From assembly GCA_037013495.1 (NCBI GenBank), contig CM072805.1, positions 10,574,601 to 10,638,600 of the forward strand: a stretch of 64,000 nt of DNA. The letters run 5' to 3'. The position numbers and the translations under genes were made by a program. This stretch comes from Hippophae tibetana (taxonomy: Eukaryota; Streptophyta; Magnoliopsida; Rosales; Elaeagnaceae). This document shows positions 40,009-53,517 of the stretch, piece after piece (the stretch's first letter is position 1; the number at the start of each line of letters is the position of its first letter). The notes below the pieces were generated by a model. It made no database searches and had not been told where the DNA came from. It saw only the letters and a list, made by a program, of their open reading frames with translations.

Positions 40009-41785
40009 TATGGTTGAGAAAAGTCCATAATCATGAATTTAACATTAAACAATTGGGATTTAGGAGATTGGACCTTAACATACTAATATTACAAAATTGA
40101 ATACACCGTATTTGTAATATTAGTTCATTTGAATGGTCCATATGTGACTCAAATTCAAATAAATATAGTATATGTAAATATAAACGTTAGTTTCTATTAT
40201 TATCAAATAAATAGTCGATCTGTCTTTGAAAAAGTTCGTTAGCTATAATTTTAACATTAAATAATTGAGTTAAATTAAACCTAAGTTTAAAAAATTGAAT
40301 TAAATAATAAAATGCAAATATGCACCTTATATGTTTCAACAATTTGTTGATATGAAGTCAATTTATGGTTTAGAAAAGTCCATAATCATGAATTTAACAT
40401 TACACAATTGGGAATTAGAAGATTCGACCTTAACATACTGATATGACAAAATTGAATACACCGTATTGTTAATATTAGTTCATTTGAATGATATATATTT
40501 GACTCAAATTCAAATAAATATAGTATATGTAAATATACACCTCAATTTCTATTCTTATCAAATAAAAAGTCTATCTATGGTTGACAAAAATCGATAGCCA
40601 TAATTTTAACATTAAACAATTGAGGGAAAGTAAATCAAACGTTAAAATATTGAATTAAATATTACAAATGCAAATATTACCCTTATAATTTCAACCATTG
40701 ATTGATATGAAGTCAATTTATGGTTGAGAAAAGTCCATAATCATGAATTTAACATTACACAATTGGGATTTAGAAGATTCGACCTTAACATACTGATATG
40801 ACAAAATGGAATACACCATATTGTTAATATTAGTTCATTTGAATGGTCCTTATTTGACTCAACTTCAAATAAATATAGTATATGTAAATATAAACGTGAG
40901 TTTCTATTATTATCAAATAAATAGTCGATCAATCTTTGAAAAAGTTCGATAGCTATAATTTTAACATTAAATAATTGAGTTAAATTAAACCTAAAGTTAA
41001 AAAATTGAATTAAATAATACAAATGAAAATATGCACCTTATATGTTTCAACCATTTATTGATATGAAGTCAATTTATGGTTGAGAAAAGTCCATAATCAT
41101 GAATTTAACATTACACAATTGGGATTTAGAAGTTTCGACCTTAACATACTGATATGACAAAATTGAATACACTGTATTGTTAATATTAGTTCATTTGAAT
41201 GGTCCATATTTGACTCAATTTCAAATAAATATGTATATGTAAATTTAAACGTTAGTTTCTATTATTATCAAATAAATAGTCGATCTATCTTTGAAAAAAT
41301 CCGATAGCTATAATTTTAACTTTAAATAATTGAGTTAAAGTAAACCAAAGGTTAAAAAATTGAATTAAATAACACAAATGCAAATATGCACCTTATATGT
41401 TTCAACCATTTATTGATATGAAGTCAATTTATGGTTGAGAAAAGTCCATAATCATGCATTTAACATTACAGAATGTGGATTTAGAAGATTCGACCTTAAC
41501 ATACTAATTTGACAAAATTGAATACACCGTATTGTTAATATTAGTTCATTTGAATGGTCCATATTTGACTCAAATTCAAATAAATATAGTATATGTAAAT
41601 ATAAACGTTAGTTACTATTATTATCAAATAAATAATCTACATATGGTTGACAAAAATCGATAGCCATAATTTTAACATTAAACAATTGAGATAAAGTAAA
41701 TCAAACGTTAAAAAATTAAATTAAATAATACAAATGCAAATATGCCCCTTATAAGTTTCAACCATTGATTGATATGAAGTCAATT

Positions 41786-44272
41786 TATGGTTGAGAAAAG
41801 TCCATAATCATGAATTTAACATTACACAATTGGGATTTAGAAGATTGGACCTTAACATACTAATATTACAAAATTGAATACACCGTATTTGTAATATTAG
41901 TTCATTTGAATGGTCCATATGTGACTCAAATTCAAATAAATATAGTATATGGAAATATAAACGTTAGTTTCTATTATTATCAAATAAATAGTCGATCTAT
42001 CTTTGAAAAAGTTCGTTAGCTATAATTTTAACATTAAATAATTGAGTTAAATTAAACCTAAGGTTAAAAAATTGAATTAAATAATACAAATGCAAATATG
42101 CACCTTATATGTTTCAACCATTTATTGATATGAAGTCAATTTATGGTTGAGAAAAGTCCATAATCATGAATTTAACATTACACAATTGGAAATTAGAAGA
42201 TTCGACCTTAAGATACTGATATGACAAAATTGAATACACCGTATTGTTAATATTAGTTCATTTGAATGATACATATTTGCCTCAAATTCAAATAAATATA
42301 GTATATGTAAATATACACCTCAATTTCTATTCTTATCAAATAAAAAGTCTATCTATGGTTGACAAAAATCGATAGCCATAATTTTTACATTAAACAATTG
42401 AGGGAAAGTAAATCAAACGTTAAAATATTGAATTAAATATTACAAATGCAAATATTACCCTTATAATTTCAACCATTGATTGATATGAAGTCAATTTATG
42501 GTTGAGAAAAGTCCATAATCATTAATTTAACATTACACAATTGGGATTTAGAAGATTCGACCTTAACATAGTGATATGACAAAATTGAATAGACCGTATT
42601 GTTAATATTTGTTCATTTGAATAGTCCATCTTTGACTCAAAGTCAAATAAATATAGTATATGTGAATTTACACCTCAATTTCTATTCTTATCAAATAAAT
42701 AGTCTATCTATGGTTGACAAAAATCGATAGCCATAATTTTAACATTAAACAATTGAGGGAAAGTAAATCAAACGTTAAAATATTGAATTAAATATTACAA
42801 ATGCAAATATTGCCCTTATAATTTCAACCATTGATTGATATGAAGTCAATTTATGGTTGAGAAAAGTCCATAATCATTAATTTAACATTACACAATTGGG
42901 ATTTAGAAGATTCGACCTTAACATAGTGATATGACAAAATTGAATAGACCGTATTGTTAATATTTGTTCATTTGAATAGTCCATCTTTGACTCAAAGTCA
43001 AATAAATATAGTATATGTGAATTTACACCTCAATTTCTATTCTTATCAAATAAAAAGTCTATCTATGGTTGACAAAAATCGATAGCCATATTTTTAACAT
43101 TAAACAATTGAGGGAAAGTAAATCAAACGTTAAAATATTGAATTAAATATTACAAATGCAAATATTACCCTTATAATTTCAACCATTGATTGATATGAAG
43201 TCAATTTATGGTTGAGAAAAGTCCATAATCATGAATTTAACATTACACAATTGGGATTCAGAAGATACGACCTTAACATACTGATATGACAAAATGGAAT
43301 ACACCATATTGTTAATATTAGTTCATTTGAATGGTCCATCTTTGACTCAAAGTCAAATAAATATAGTATATGTGAATTTACACCTCAATTTCTATTCTTA
43401 TCAAATAAATAGTCTATCTATGGTTGACAAAAATCGATAGCCATAATTTTAACATTAAACAATTGAGGGAAAGTAAATCAAACGTTAAAATATTGAATTA
43501 AATATTACAAATGCAAATATTACCCTTATAATTTCAACCATTGATGGATATGAAGTCAATTTATGGTTGAGAAAAGTCCATAATCATGAATTTAACATTA
43601 CACAATTGGGAATTAGAAGATTCGACCTTAAGATACTGATATGACAAAATTGAATACACCGTATTGTTAATATTAGTTCATTTGAATGGTACATATTTGA
43701 CTCAAATTCAAATAAATATAGTATATGTAAATATACACCTCAATTTCTATTCTTATCAAATAAAAAGTCTATCTATGGTTCACAAAAATCGATAGCCATA
43801 ATTTTAACATTAAACAATTGAGGGAAAGTAAATCAAACGTTAAAATATTGAATTAAATATTACAAATGCAAATATTACCCTTATAATTTCAACCATTGAT
43901 TGATATGAAGTCAATTTATGGTTGAGAAAAGTCCATAATCATTAATTTAACATTACACAATTGGGATTTAGAAGATTCGACCTTAACATAGTGATATGAC
44001 AAAATTGAATAGACCGTATTGTTAATATTTGTTCATTTGAATAGTCCATCTTTGACTCAAAGTCAAATAAATATAGTATATGTGAATTTACACCTCAATT
44101 TCTATTCTTATCAAATAAATAGTCTATCTATGGTTGACAAAAATCGATAGCCATAATTTTAACATTAAACAATTGAGAGAAAGTAAATCTAACGTTAAAA
44201 AATTAAATTAAATAATACAAATGCAAATATACCCCTTATAAGTTTCAACCATTGATTGATATGAAGTCAATT
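41786..44272. repeat. Region 4 7-mer, copy 1 (2,487 bp)
   Basis: Seven monomers matched by the next 2,487 bp. Shared private markers at that offset are atatggaaatat (41949), acaattggaaattag (42184), gggattcagaag (43253), ccattgatggatatg (about 43539) and the dyad sites. The copies differ at the first block (ttagaagattgg here, ttaggagattgg in the next). Confidence 0.8.
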
Positions 44273-46759
44273 TATGGTTGAGAAAAGTCCATAATCATGA
44301 ATTTAACATTAAACAATTGGGATTTAGGAGATTGGACCTTAACATACTAATATTACAAAATTGAATACACCGTATTTGTAATATTAGTTCATTTGAATGG
44401 TCCATATGTGACTCAAATTCAAATAAATATAGTATATGGAAATATAAACGTTAGTTTCTATTATTATCAAATAAATAGTCGATCTATCTTTGAAAAAGTT
44501 CGTTAGCTATAATTTTAACATTAAATAATTGAGTTAAATTAAACCTAAGGTTAAAAAATTGAATTAAATAATACAAATGCAAATATGCACCTTATATGTT
44601 TCAACCATTTATTGATATGAAGTCAATTTATGGTTGAGAAAAGTCCATAATCATGAATTTAACATTACACAATTGGAAATTAGAAGATTCGACCTTAAGA
44701 TACTGATATGACAAAATTGAATACACCGTATTGTTAATATTAGTTCATTTGAATGATACATATTTGCCTCAAATTCAAATAAATATAGTATATGTAAATA
44801 TACACCTCAATTTCTATTCTTATCAAATAAAAAGTCTATCTATGGTTGACAAAAATCGATAGCCATAATTTTTACATTAAACAATTGAGGGAAAGTAAAT
44901 CAAACGTTAAAATATTGAATTAAATATTACAAATGCAAATATTACCCTTATAATTTCAACCATTGATTGATATGAAGTCAATTTATGGTTGAGAAAAGTC
45001 CATAATCATTAATTTAACATTACACAATTGGGATTTAGAAGATTCGACCTTAACATAGTGATATGACAAAATTGAATAGACCGTATTGTTAATATTTGTT
45101 CATTTGAATAGTCCATCTTTGACTCAAAGTCAAATAAATATAGTATATGTGAATTTACACCTCAATTTCTATTCTTATCAAATAAATAGTCTATCTATGG
45201 TTGACAAAAATCGATAGCCATAATTTTTACATTAAACAATTGAGGGAAAGTAAATCAAACGTTAAAATATTGAATTAAATATTACAAATGCAAATATTAC
45301 CCTTATAATTTCAACCATTGATTGATATGAAGTCAATTTATGGTTGAGAAAAGTCCATAATCATTAATTTAACATTACACAATTGGGATTTAGAAGATTC
45401 GACCTTAACATAGTGATATGACAAAATTGAATAGACCGTATTGTTAATATTTGTTCATTTGAATAGTCCATCTTTGACTCAAAGTCAAATAAATATAGTA
45501 TATGTGAATTTACACCTCAATTTCTATTCTTATCAAATAAAAAGTCTATCTATGGTTGACAAAAATCGATAGCCATATTTTTAACATTAAACAATTGAGG
45601 GAAAGTAAATCAAACGTTAAAATATTGAATTAAATATTACAAATGCAAATATTACCCTTATAATTTCAACCATTGATTGATATGAAGTCAATTTATGGTT
45701 GAGAAAAGTCCATAATCATGAATTTAACATTACACAATTGGGATTCAGAAGATTCGACCTTAACATACTGATATGACAAAATGGAATACACCATATTGTT
45801 AATATTAGTTCATTTGAATGGTCCATCTTTGACTCAAAGTCAAATAAATATAGTATATGTGAATTTACACCTCAATTTCTATTCTTATCAAATAAATAGT
45901 CTATCTATGGTTGACAAAAATCGATAGCCATAATTTTAACATTAAACAATTGAGGGAAAGTAAATCAAACGTTAAAATATTGAATTAAATATTACAAATG
46001 CAAATATTACCCTTATAATTTCAACCATTGATGGATATGAAGTCAATTTATGGTTGAGAAAAGTCCATAATCATGAATTTAACATTACACAATTGGGAAT
46101 TAGAAGATTCGACCTTAAGATACTGATATGACAAAATTGAATACACCGTATTGTTAATATTAGTTCATTTGAATGGTACATATTTGACTCAAATTCAAAT
46201 AAATATAGTATATGTGAATTTACACCTCAATTTCTATTCTTATCAAATAAAAAGTCTATCTATGGTTGACAAAAATCGATAGCCATATTTTTAACATTAA
46301 ACAATTGAGGGAAAGTAAATCAAACGTTAAAATATTGAATTAAATATTACAAATGCAAATATTACCCTTATAATTTCAACCATTGATTGATATGAAGTCA
46401 ATTTATGGTTGAGAAAAGTCCATAATCATTAATTTAACATTACACAATTGGGATTTAGAAGATTCGACCTTAACATAGTGATATGACAAAATTGAATAGA
46501 CCGTATTGTTAATATTTGTTCATTTGAATAGTCCATCTTTGACTCAAAGTCAAATAAATATAGTATATGTGAATTTACACCTCAATTTCTATTCTTATCA
46601 AATAAATAGTCTATCTATGGTTGACAAAAATCGATAGCCATAATTTTAACATTAAACAATTGAGAGAAAGTAAATCTAACGTTAAAAAATTAAATTAAAT
46701 AATACAAATGCAAATATACCCCTTATAAGTTTCAACCATTGATTGATATGAAGTCAATT
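44273..46759. repeat. Region 4 7-mer, copy 2 (2,487 bp)
   Basis: Tandem copy of the preceding 7-mer. It matches through the same markers (atatggaaatat near 44436, gggattcagaag near 45741, gatggatatg near 46030). Near 46208 it carries tgtgaatttacacctc, where the first copy has tgtaaatatacacctc, so a dyad-type back half was substituted there. Confidence 0.8.
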
Positions 46760-49700
46760 TATGGTTGAGAAAAGTCCATAATCATGAATTTAACATTAAA
46801 CAATTGGGATTTAGGAGATTGGACCTTAACATACTAATATTACAAAATTGAATACACCGTATTTGTAATATTAGTTCATTTGAATGGTCCATATGTGACT
46901 CAAATTCAAATAAATATAGTATATGTAAATATAAACGTTAGTTTCTATTATTATCAAATAAATAGTCGATCTGTCTTTGAAAAAGTTCGTTAGCTATAAT
47001 TTTAACATTAAATAATTGAGTTAAATTAAACCTAAGGTTAAAAAATTGAATTAAATAATAAAATGCAAATATGCACCTTATATGTTTCAACAATTTGTTG
47101 ATATGAAGTCAATTTATGGTTGAGAATAGTCCATAATCATGAATTTAACATTACACAATTGGGAATTAGAAGATTCGACCTAAACATACTGATATGACAA
47201 AATTGAATACACCGTATTGTTAATATTAGTTCATTTGAATGATATATATTTGACTCAAATTCAAATAAATATAGTATATGTAAATATACACCTCAATTTC
47301 TATTCTTATCAAATAAAAAGTCTATCTATGGTTGACAAAAATCGATAGCCATAATTTTAACATTAAACAATTGAGGGAAAGTAAATCAAACGTTAAAATA
47401 TTGAATTAAATATTACAAATGCAAATATTACCCTTATAATTTCAACCATTGATTGATATGAAGTCAATTTATGGTTGAGAAAAGTCCATAATCATGAATT
47501 TAACATTACACAATTGGGATTTGGAAGATTCGACCTTAACATACTGATATGACAAAATGGAATACACCATATTGTTAATATTAGTTCATTTGAATGGTCC
47601 TTATTTGACTCAAATTCAAATAAATAAAGTATATGTAAATATAAACGTGAGTTTCTATTATTATCAAATAAATAGTCGATCTATCTTTGAAAAAGTTCGA
47701 TAGCTATAATTTTAACATTAAATAATTGAGTTAAATTAAACCTAAAGTTAAAAAATTGAATTAAATAATACAAATGAAAATATGCACCTTATATGTTTCA
47801 ACCATTTATTGATATGAAGTCAATTTATGGTTGAGAAAAGTCCATAATCATGAATTTAACATTACACAATTGGGATTTAGAAGTTTCGACCTTAACATAC
47901 TGATATGACAAAATTGAATACACTGTATTGTTAATATTAGTTCATTTGAATGGTCCATATTTGACTCAATTTCAAATAAATATGTATATGTAAATTTAAA
48001 CGTTAGTTTCTATTATTATCAAATAAATAGTCGATCTATCTTTGAAAAAATCCGATAGCTATAATTTTAACTTTAAATAATTGAGTTAAAGTAAACCAAA
48101 GGTTAAAAAATTGAATTAAATAACACAAATGCAAATATGCACCTTATATGTTTCAACCATTTATTGATATGAAGTCAATTTATGGTTGAGAAAAGTCCAT
48201 AATCATGAATTTAACATTACAGAATGTGGATTTAGAAGATTCGACCTTAACATACTAATTTGACAAAATTGAATACACCGTATTGTTAATATTAGTTCAT
48301 TTGAATGGTCCATATTTGACTCAAATTCAAATAAATATAGTATATGTAAATATAAACGTTAGTTACTATTATTATCAAATAAATAATCTACATATGGTTG
48401 ACAAAAATCGATAGCCATAATTTTAACATTAAACAATTGAGATAAAGTAAATCAAACGTTAAAAAATTAAATTAAATAATACAAATGCAAATATGCCCCT
48501 TATAAGTTTCAACCATTGATTGATATGAAGTCAATTTATGGTTGAGAAAAGTCCATAATCATGAATTTAACATTACACAATTGGGATTTAGAAGATTGGA
48601 CCTTAACATACTAATATTACAAAATTGAATACACCGTATTTGTAATATTAGTTCATTTGAATGGTCCATATGTGACTCAAATTCAAATAAATATAGTATA
48701 TGGAAATATAAACGTTAGTTTCTATTATTATCAAATAAATAGTCGATCTATCTTTGAAAAAGTTCGTTAGCTATAATTTTAACATTAAATAATTGAGTTA
48801 AATTAAACCTAAGGTTAAAAAATTGAATTAAATAATACAAATGCAAATATGCACCTTATATGTTTCAACCATTTATTGATATGAAGTCAATTTATGGTTG
48901 AGAAAAGTCCATAATCATGAATTTAACATTACACAATTGGAAATTAGAAGATTCGACCTTAAGATACTGATATGACAAAATTGAATACACCGTATTGTTA
49001 ATATTAGTTCATTTGAATGATACATATTTGCCTCAAATTCAAATAAATATAGTATATGTAAATATACACCTCAATTTCTATTCTTATCAAATAAAAAGTC
49101 TATCTATGGTTGACAAAAATCGATAGCCATAATTTTTACATTAAACAATTGAGGGAAAGTAAATCAAACGTTAAAATATTGAATTAAATATTACAAATGC
49201 AAATATTACCCTTATAATTTCAACCATTGATTGATATGAAGTCAATTTATGGTTGAGAAAAGTCCATAATCATTAATTTAACATTACACAATTGGGATTT
49301 AGAAGATTCGACCTTAACATAGTGATATGACAAAATTGAATACACCGTATTGTTAATATTTGTTCATTTGAATAGTCCATCTTTGACTCAAAGTCAAATA
49401 AATATAGTATATGTGAATTTACACCTCAATTTCTATTCTTATCAAATAAATAGTCTATCTATGGTTGACAAAAATCGATAGCCATATTTTTAACATTAAA
49501 CAATTGAGGGAAAGTAAATCAAACGTTAAAATATTGAATTAAATATTACAAATGCAAATATTACCCTTATAATTTCAACCATTGATTGATATGAAGTCAA
49601 TTTATGGTTGAGAAAAGTCCATAATCATGAATTTAACATTACACAATTGGGATTCAGAAGATTCGACCTTAACATACTGATATGACAAAATGGAATACAC

Positions 49701-52700
49701 CATATTGTTAATATTAGTTCATTTGAATGGTCCTTATTTGACTCAAATTCAAATAAATATAGTATATGTAAATATAAACGTGAGTTTCTATTATTATCAA
49801 ATAAATAGTCGATCTATCTTTGAAAAAGTTCGATAGCTATAATTTTAACATTAAATAATTGAGTTAAATTAAACCTAAAGTTAAAAAATTGAATTAAATA
49901 ATACAAATGAAAATATGCACCTTATATGTTTCAACCATTTATTGATATGAAGTCAATTTATGGTTGAGAAAAGTCCATAATCATGAATTTAACATTACAC
50001 AATTGGGATTTAGAAGTTTCGACCTTAACATACTGATATGACAAAATTGAATACACCGTATTGTTAATATTAGTTCATTTGAATGGTCCATATTTGACTC
50101 AATTTCAAATAAATATGTATATGTAAATTTAAACGTTAGTTTCTATTATTATCAAATAAATAGTCGATCTATCTTTAAACAAATCCGATAGCTATAATTT
50201 TAACTTTAAATAATTGAGTTAAAGTAAACCAAAGGTTAAAAAATTGAATTAAATAACACAAATGCAAATATGCACCTTATATGTTTCAACCATTTATTGA
50301 TATGAAGTCAATTTATGGTTGAGAAAAGTCCATAATCATGAATTTAACATTACAGAATGTGGATTTAGAAGATTTGACCTTAACATACTTATTTGAAAAA
50401 ATTGAATACACCGTATTGTTAATATTAGTTCATTTGAATGGTCCATATTTGACTCAAATTTAAATAAATATAGTATATGTAAATATAAACGTTAGTTACT
50501 ATTATTATCAAATAAATAATCTACCTATGGTTGACAAAAATCGATAGCCATAATTTTAACATTAAACAATTGAGATAAAGTAAATCAAACGTTAAAAAAT
50601 TAAATTAAATAATACAAATGCAAATATGCCCCTTATAAGTTTCAACCATTGATTGATATGAAGTCAATTTATGGTTGAGAAAAGTCCATAATCATGAATT
50701 TAACATTACACAATTGGGATTTAGAAGATTGGACCTTAACATACTAATATTACAAAATTGAATACACCGTATTTGTAATATTAGTTCATTTGAATGGTCC
50801 ATATGTGACTCAAATTCAAATAAATATAGTATATGGAAATATAAACGTTAGTTTCTATTATTATCAAATAAATAGTCGATCTATCTTTGAAAAAGTTCGT
50901 TAGCTATAATTTTAACATTAAATAATTGAGTTAAATTAAACCTAAGGTTAAAAAATTGAATTAAATAATACAAATGCAAATATGCACCTTATATGTTTCA
51001 ACCATTTATTGATATGAAGTCAATTTATGGTTGAGAAAAGTCCATAATCATGAATTTAACATTACACAATTGGAAATTAGAAGATTCGACCTTAAGATAC
51101 TGATATGACAAAATTGAATACACCGTATTGTTAATATTAGTTCATTTGAATGATACATATTTGCCTCAAATTCAAATAAATATAGTATATGTAAATATAC
51201 ACCTCAATTTCTATTCTTATCAAATAAAAAGGCTATCTATGGTTGACAAAAATCGATAGCCATAATTTTAACATTAAACAATTGAGGGAAAGTAAATCAA
51301 ACGTTAAAATATTGAATTAAATATTACAAATGCAAATATTACCCTTATAATTTCAACCATTGATTGATATGAAGTCAATTTATGGTTGAGAAAAGTCCAT
51401 AATCATTAATTTAACATTACACAATTGGGATTTAGAAGATTCGACCTTAACATAGTGATATGACAAAATTGAATAGACCGTATTGTTAATATTTGTTCAT
51501 TTGAATAGTCCATCTTTGACTCAAAGTCAAATAAATATAGTATATGTGAATTTACACCTCAATTTCTATTCTTATCAAATAAATAGTCTATCTATGGTTG
51601 ACAAAAATCGATAGCCATAATTTTAACATTAAACAATTGAGGGAAAGTAAATCAAACGTTAAAATATTGAATTAAATATTACAAATGCAAATATTACCCT
51701 TATAATTTCAACCATTGATGGATATGAAGTCAATTTATGGTTGAGAAAAGTCCATAATCATGAATTTAACATTACACAATTGGGTTTTAGAAGATTCGAC
51801 CTTAACATACTGATATGACAAAATGGAATACACCATATTGTTAATATTAGTTCATTTGAATGGTCCATTTTTGACTCAAATTCAAATAAATATAGTATAT
51901 GTAAATATAAACGTGAGTTTCTATTATTATCAAATAAATAGTCGATCTATCTTTGAAAAAATTCGATAGCTATAATTTTAACATTAAATAATTGAGTTAA
52001 ATTAAACCTAAGGTTAAAAAATTGAATTAAATAATACAAATGAAAATATGCACCTTATATATTTCAACCATTTATTGATATGAATTCAATTTATGGTTGA
52101 GAAAAGTCCATAATCATGAATTTAACATTACACAATTGGGAGTTAGAAGATTCGACCTTAACATACTGATATGACAAAATGGAATACACCATATTGTTAA
52201 TATTAGTTCATTTGAATGGTCCATATTTGACTCAAATTCAAATAAATATAGTATATGTAAATATAAACGTGAGTTTCTATTATTATCAAATAAATAGTCG
52301 ATCTATCTTTGAAAAAATTCGATAGCTATAATTTTAACATTAAATAATTGAGTTAAATTAAACCTAAGGTTAAAAAATTGAATTAAATAATACAAATGAA
52401 AATATGCACCTTATATGTTTCAACCATTTATTGATATGAATTCAATTTATGGTTGAGAAAAGTCCATAATCATGAATTTAACATTACACAATTGGGAGTT
52501 AGAAGATTCGACCTTAACATACTTATATGACAAAATTGAATACACCGTATTGTTAATATTAGTTCATTTGAATGGTCCATATTTGACACAAATTCAAATA
52601 AATATAGGATATTTAAATATAAACCTCAATTTCTATTCTTATCAAATAAATAGTCTATCTATGGTTGACAAAAATCGATAGCCATAATTTTAACATTAAA

Positions 52701-53517
52701 CAATTGAGATAAAGTAAATCTAACGTTAAAAAATTTAATTAAATATTATAAATGCAAATATGCCCCTTATATTTTTCAAGCATTGATTTATATGAAGTCA
52801 ACTTATGGTTGAGAAAAGTACATAATCATGAATTTAACATTACACAATTGGGATTTATAAGTTTCGACCTTAAAATACTGATATGACAAAATTGAATACA
52901 TCGTATTGTTAATATTAGTTCATTTGAATGGTCCATATTTGACTCAATTTCAAATAAATATAGTATATGTAAATTTAAACGTTAGTTTCTATTATTATCA
53001 AATAAATAGTCGATCTATCTTTGAAAAAATCCGATAGCTATAATTTTAACTTTAAATAATTGAGTTCAATTAAACCTAAGGTTAAAAAATTGAATTAAAT
53101 AATACAAATGCAAATATGCACCTTATATGTTTCAACCATTTATTGATATGAAGTAAATTTATGGTTGACAAAAGTCCATAATCATGAATTTAACATTACA
53201 CAATTGGGAATTAGAAGATTCGACCTTAAGATACTGATATGACAAAATTGAATACACCGTATTGTTAATATTAGTTCATTTGAATGGTACATATTTGACT
53301 CAATTTCAAATAAATATAGTATATGTAAAATTATACACCTCAATTTCTATTCTTATCAAATAAATAGTCTATCTATGGTTGACAAAAATCGATAGCCATA
53401 ATTTTAACATTAAACAATTGAGAGAAAGTAAATCTAACGTTAAAAAATTAAATTAAATAATACAAATGCAAATATACCCCTTATAAGTTTCAACCATTGA
53501 TTGATATGAAGTCAATT
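46760..53517. repeat. Region 4 19-monomer unit, copy 2 (6,758 bp)
   Basis: L-type monomers at 46817, 48594 and 50727 divide it as 5+6+8. The first part repeats 40009 onward at +6,751 bp (gatctgtctttg near 46970, gaatgatatata near 47237, aaatatgtatatg near 47980, gaatgtgg at 48222). A second gaatgtgg monomer lies at 50355. The 3' part is replaced by region-3-type monomers from 51736. Confidence 0.65.
51736..53517. repeat. Island of region 3 monomers inside region 4
   Basis: Monomers at 51736 and 52092 end in P5-like back halves with gaattc. P1 (52448) and the P2 variant with gggatttataag (52804) follow, then a P3-like monomer (53160) ending in the rare gtaaaattatacacctc junction. P1, the P2 variant and this junction otherwise occur together only at 36092-37519. 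The P1 tail carries the private ttatatttttcaag change, tying the island to the end of region 3. Confidence 0.75.

Larger units (their letters stand above)
40009..46759. repeat. Region 4 19-monomer unit, copy 1 (6,751 bp)
   Basis: It begins at an L-type monomer with ttaggagattgg and recurs at 46760. The first part contains in order gatctgtctttg (40219), gaatgatatata (about 40488), gaatggtccttatt (about 40841), the 2-bp-shortened aaatatgtatatg (about 41228) and gaatgtgg (41471). All return 6,751 bp later. L-type markers sit at 40066, 41843 and 44330, so the unit is built as 5+7+7 monomers. A 93-codon minus-strand frame at 40741-41022 has no recognisable features and overlaps only satellite sequence. 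Confidence 0.7.

Noticed and set aside
40741..41022. 93-codon minus-strand frame
   Set aside because: It lies wholly within ordinary monomers, occurs once as an open frame, and has no recognisable domain, promoter or codon signal.
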